From Jingyaoa shaoxingensis (GTDB lineage: Bacteria; Bacillota; Clostridia; Lachnospirales; Lachnospiraceae), in assembly GCF_014385005.1 (NCBI RefSeq), contig NZ_JACRSZ010000025.1:1-24983 (forward strand): 24,983 bases of DNA. Direction: 5' to 3'. The position numbers and the translations under genes are program-made. Below the pieces are notes generated by a model. That model was not told the origin of the DNA and did no database searches. It saw only the letters and a list, made by a program, of their open reading frames with translations. This document shows positions 23,601 through 24,983 of the stretch, in pieces; position 1 is the stretch's first letter, and every line of letters begins with the position of its first letter.

Positions 23601-24563
23601 TTACTTTTTAGCGCTGCGATACTCTCTCGGAGACATCCCAATAATAGACCTGAAAGCAGATGAAAATTTGTTTGGATTTGAATAGCCTATTTTTCCTGCA
23701 ATTTCAGATATAGATAATTGAGTTGTAAGTAATAACTGTGCCGCCATTTGAATTTTGTATTCCTTTTGAAAAGCATATATAGGTTTTCCATAGATTGCTT
23801 TAAAGCAATCTTTCATTGTTGTCAAACTTAATCCATAACAAGCTGCCCATTCAGCCAATGAATATCTTGTATCTAAAGAATCCATCAGTTCTTGCTTCAA
23901 TTCTTTTATTTTTCGGATTGTACTGCCTGAATAATAAACGGACACTTCTAAATTCTCTTGCGGAAGCATTTCAGACAATAGGAAGAAAATCTCTAATGCC
24001 TTTAATCGTAAGTAACCTAATCGTTTTTTGTTTTTTTCCTCACAAACTTCTTGAAATACATGATTCAATTCAGGAGGAGCTTTTACAACTGTGCAACAGC
24101 GATCCGTACAAAATCTCGAAGTCAATTCAGATAAATCAATAGAAATTCCTTCTATGATATCATTGAATTGACTTCCGGTAACACTCATATCTACAATCAA
24201 AGCGACACCATCATACAATCCGGTAGGAAATGTAGGTGGTTCTCTATGAGGACTAAGGACACTAATTGCAATATCACCTTCCCCCAGATATGTAAAGTAA
24301 TCCCGCTTATATTCACATTCATACCTTCCTGCACTGCAATATGCAATTTCTAAAATATGAGGCATTGCTTTGTTTCTTGAAAAACAAGAAAACGCCTGAA
24401 AGGATGTATATGCTAAATCAATTCCAGGAAATAAATGAATACATTGCATAGTTCCATTGGGCGTATCGCATTCAATTTGATATTTTGTTCCATTATCACT
24501 CTTTTCAAGAATATGCGTCCCTGTGCTGAACAGTGCAGGGTCAATCTCATTTCGCTCTTTCAT
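23601..24563 (-). CDS. AraC-family transcriptional regulator (YbtA-like)
   Basis: A protein of 320 aa. The C-terminal ~100 residues hold the paired AraC HTH: first HTH in YSLAEWAACYGLSLTTMKDCF, second in LSISEIAGKIGYSNPNKFSSAFR, ending in the family signature GMSPREYR. The N-terminal ~200 residues form a ligand-binding domain, with no close family that I recognise. AraC regulators of this architecture, such as YbtA and PchR, activate siderophore uptake genes when the ferric siderophore is bound. Its position directly before the transporter operon supports the same role here. GGGAG lies 9 bases upstream of the ATG. An upstream frame coming from the VirD4 fragment stops in TAATG, overlapping this start. 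The gene is more AT-rich than the ABC genes it would control. Confidence 0.88.
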   Translation of the reverse strand: MKERNEIDPALFSTGTHILEKSDNGTKYQIECDTPNGTMQCIHLFPGIDLAYTSFQAFSCFSRNKAMPHILEIAYCSAGRYECEYKRDYFTYLGEGDIAISVLSPHREPPTFPTGLYDGVALIVDMSVTGSQFNDIIEGISIDLSELTSRFCTDRCCTVVKAPPELNHVFQEVCEEKNKKRLGYLRLKALEIFFLLSEMLPQENLEVSVYYSGSTIRKIKELKQELMDSLDTRYSLAEWAACYGLSLTTMKDCFKAIYGKPIYAFQKEYKIQMAAQLLLTTQLSISEIAGKIGYSNPNKFSSAFRSIIGMSPREYRSAKK

Positions 24564-24596
24564 TAAATCATCTCCCGGATTACTAAGATTATGGTA

Positions 24597-24646
24597 AAGT
24601 TAGCAAAGGCTAACCAGAGTATATAATACTTGTTTTCCAAAGTCAA
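24597..24646 (-). promoter_or_regulatory. araC promoter with a palindromic operator over the start site
   Basis: On the minus strand TTGACT (24646-24641), a 17-base spacer and TATACT (24623-24618) form a strong sigma-A promoter. The perfect palindrome GTTAGC-N4-GCTAAC (24614-24599) begins 3 bases after the -10 box and covers the expected start site. Written wider it is GGTTAG-CCTTTG-CTAACT. The GGTTAG/CTAAC half-sites resemble those of DtxR/IdeR boxes, though the DtxR box has a one-base gap rather than six. Confidence 0.7.
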
Positions 24647-24664
24647 TTTACCGTGCAGAGTAAA

Positions 24665-24796
24665 GGCAACTTTTCTTTCTCCCATGCTGGAAAGATCCAG
24701 TTCATCAGTATTGGTCAGCTTGGCGATCTGCGGCAGATTGAAGGCTGCCAGCCGGACACCTACACTGATCAGGATGGACTTGGCGGTCTTTCCAGT
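24665..24796 (-). pseudogene. Internal fragment of a VirD4/TraG-type conjugative coupling protein
   Basis: About 44 codons (TGKTAKSILISVGVRLAAFN, then NTDELDLSSMGERKVA) match the internal region of TraG/VirD4 coupling proteins of clostridial and other Gram-positive conjugative elements, in which a GKT.KSI.IS...RLA.F stretch is followed by DELEL..LG.RK.ALF. The N-terminal two-thirds is missing and a stop lies just upstream at 24808. After KVA the resemblance ends, although the frame stays open into the araC start. The fragment marks a break between a conjugative element and the transport locus. Identified by memory of the family pattern. Confidence 0.65.
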
Positions 24797-24849
24797 AACA
24801 AAATGTCAATAGTTTTTTAATCACTTTTTCAAAAAATGAATATTACGGT

Positions 24850-24887
24850 GCGGCAGAGCCGCCAGTCCGGACTAACGGAGCCACTCC
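24850..24887. repeat. Three consecutive short hairpins
   Basis: GCGGC-AGA-GCCGC (24850-24862), the perfect palindrome AGTCCGGACT (24864-24873) and GGAG-CCA-CTCC (24877-24887) follow each other in 38 bases. They lie just past the stop of the gene at the right edge, next to the VirD4 fragment. One may serve as a terminator for that gene (the minus strand later runs into TTTTTTG). The region 24813-24902 is otherwise AT-rich and without a gene. Confidence 0.55.
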
Positions 24888-24902
24888 ATTTTGTTTATTA
24901 AG

Positions 24903-24983
24903 TTACTTTGCCATTGCTGGATCCAGTCCATATACTTCTCTCATAGAGAGGTCTTTAGATGGGTCAACACTTTCAATATCGAT
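24903..24983 (-). CDS. 3' end of an unidentified gene, cut by the window edge
   Basis: The last 26 codons (ESVDPSKDLSMREVYGLDPA, then MAK) and a TAA are in frame with the right edge. The sequence is acidic and protein-like, and the frame is open to the edge. I do not recognise it. It is in the same direction as the transport locus and could be either a chromosomal gene or part of the conjugative element. Confidence 0.5.
   Translation of the reverse strand: MDIESVDPSKDLSMREVYGLDPAMAK

Noticed and set aside
24597..24615. Classical DtxR box at the araC promoter
   Set aside because: The half-sites fit but the gap is 6 bases instead of 1, so it is reported as a resembling operator and not as a DtxR box.
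24804..24809. TTGACA on the minus strand as a promoter for the VirD4 fragment
   Set aside because: No -10 box lies 16-18 bases downstream (the place reads CCGCCA).
1..24983. tRNA, rRNA, CRISPR arrays, complete insertion sequences
   Set aside because: I saw no cloverleaf sequence, no regularly spaced repeats beyond two copies, and no transposase or integrase gene.

Overview
The window looks like chromosome of a spore-forming gut Clostridium relative, most likely Lachnospiraceae. The evidence is moderate GC, strong AGGAGG ribosome sites, a cotJABC spore-coat operon, pcrA near a yerC-type regulator, and Clostridia-style DUF1836 and TSCPD proteins. Almost all genes are on the minus strand. Only the DUF1836 gene and one substrate-binding protein are on the plus strand.

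Layout. (1) 1-77: a short edge with a tandem GGTGGCAAAT repeat, abutting the 3' end of rlmD; a mobile element may end here. (2) 78-8624: housekeeping block with rlmD, a small acidic membrane protein, pcrA, DUF1836, yerC-like, a PHP-domain phosphoesterase, a TSCPD protein, an orphan NMT1/SsuA-like binding protein and ftsW. (3) 8786-9869: an isolated holin plus CHAP-endolysin pair, the lysis cassette of a lost prophage or a domesticated one. (4) 9996-12553: cotJABC behind a sporulation-type promoter, and a MATE efflux pump. (5) 12700-14740: an AT-rich accessory stretch with an Xis-like small HTH protein, a HEPN-like protein, a small GTG-start protein and a broken DtxR-family repressor. (6) 14990-24563: a large minus-strand transport locus. 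(7) 24563-24983: remnants of a conjugative element (an internal VirD4/TraG fragment), tandem hairpins and the last 26 codons of an unknown gene.

The main system is the locus at 14742-24646. In transcription order it reads: AraC-type regulator, OppB/NikB and OppC/NikC permeases, two Opp/Nik ATPases, a NikA/CntA-like binding protein, and a heterodimeric pair of exporter-fold ABC proteins resembling YbtP/YbtQ or IrtA/IrtB. It ends in a truncated DtxR/MntR-family repressor. This combines an Opp-type metal or metallophore importer with a Ybt/Irt-type siderophore transporter under AraC plus DtxR-type control. No metallophore biosynthesis gene is present in the window. A shared inverted repeat, GGTTAG-N6-CTAAY, lies over the start site of the araC promoter and again in the leader of the permease operon; it is a candidate operator. 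The locus is bracketed by gene fragments, including part of a conjugative coupling protein, which suggests it arrived as cargo of a mobile element.

The functional assignments rest on recognised motifs and family resemblance read by eye. The metallophore interpretation, the operators and the integration history are inference.
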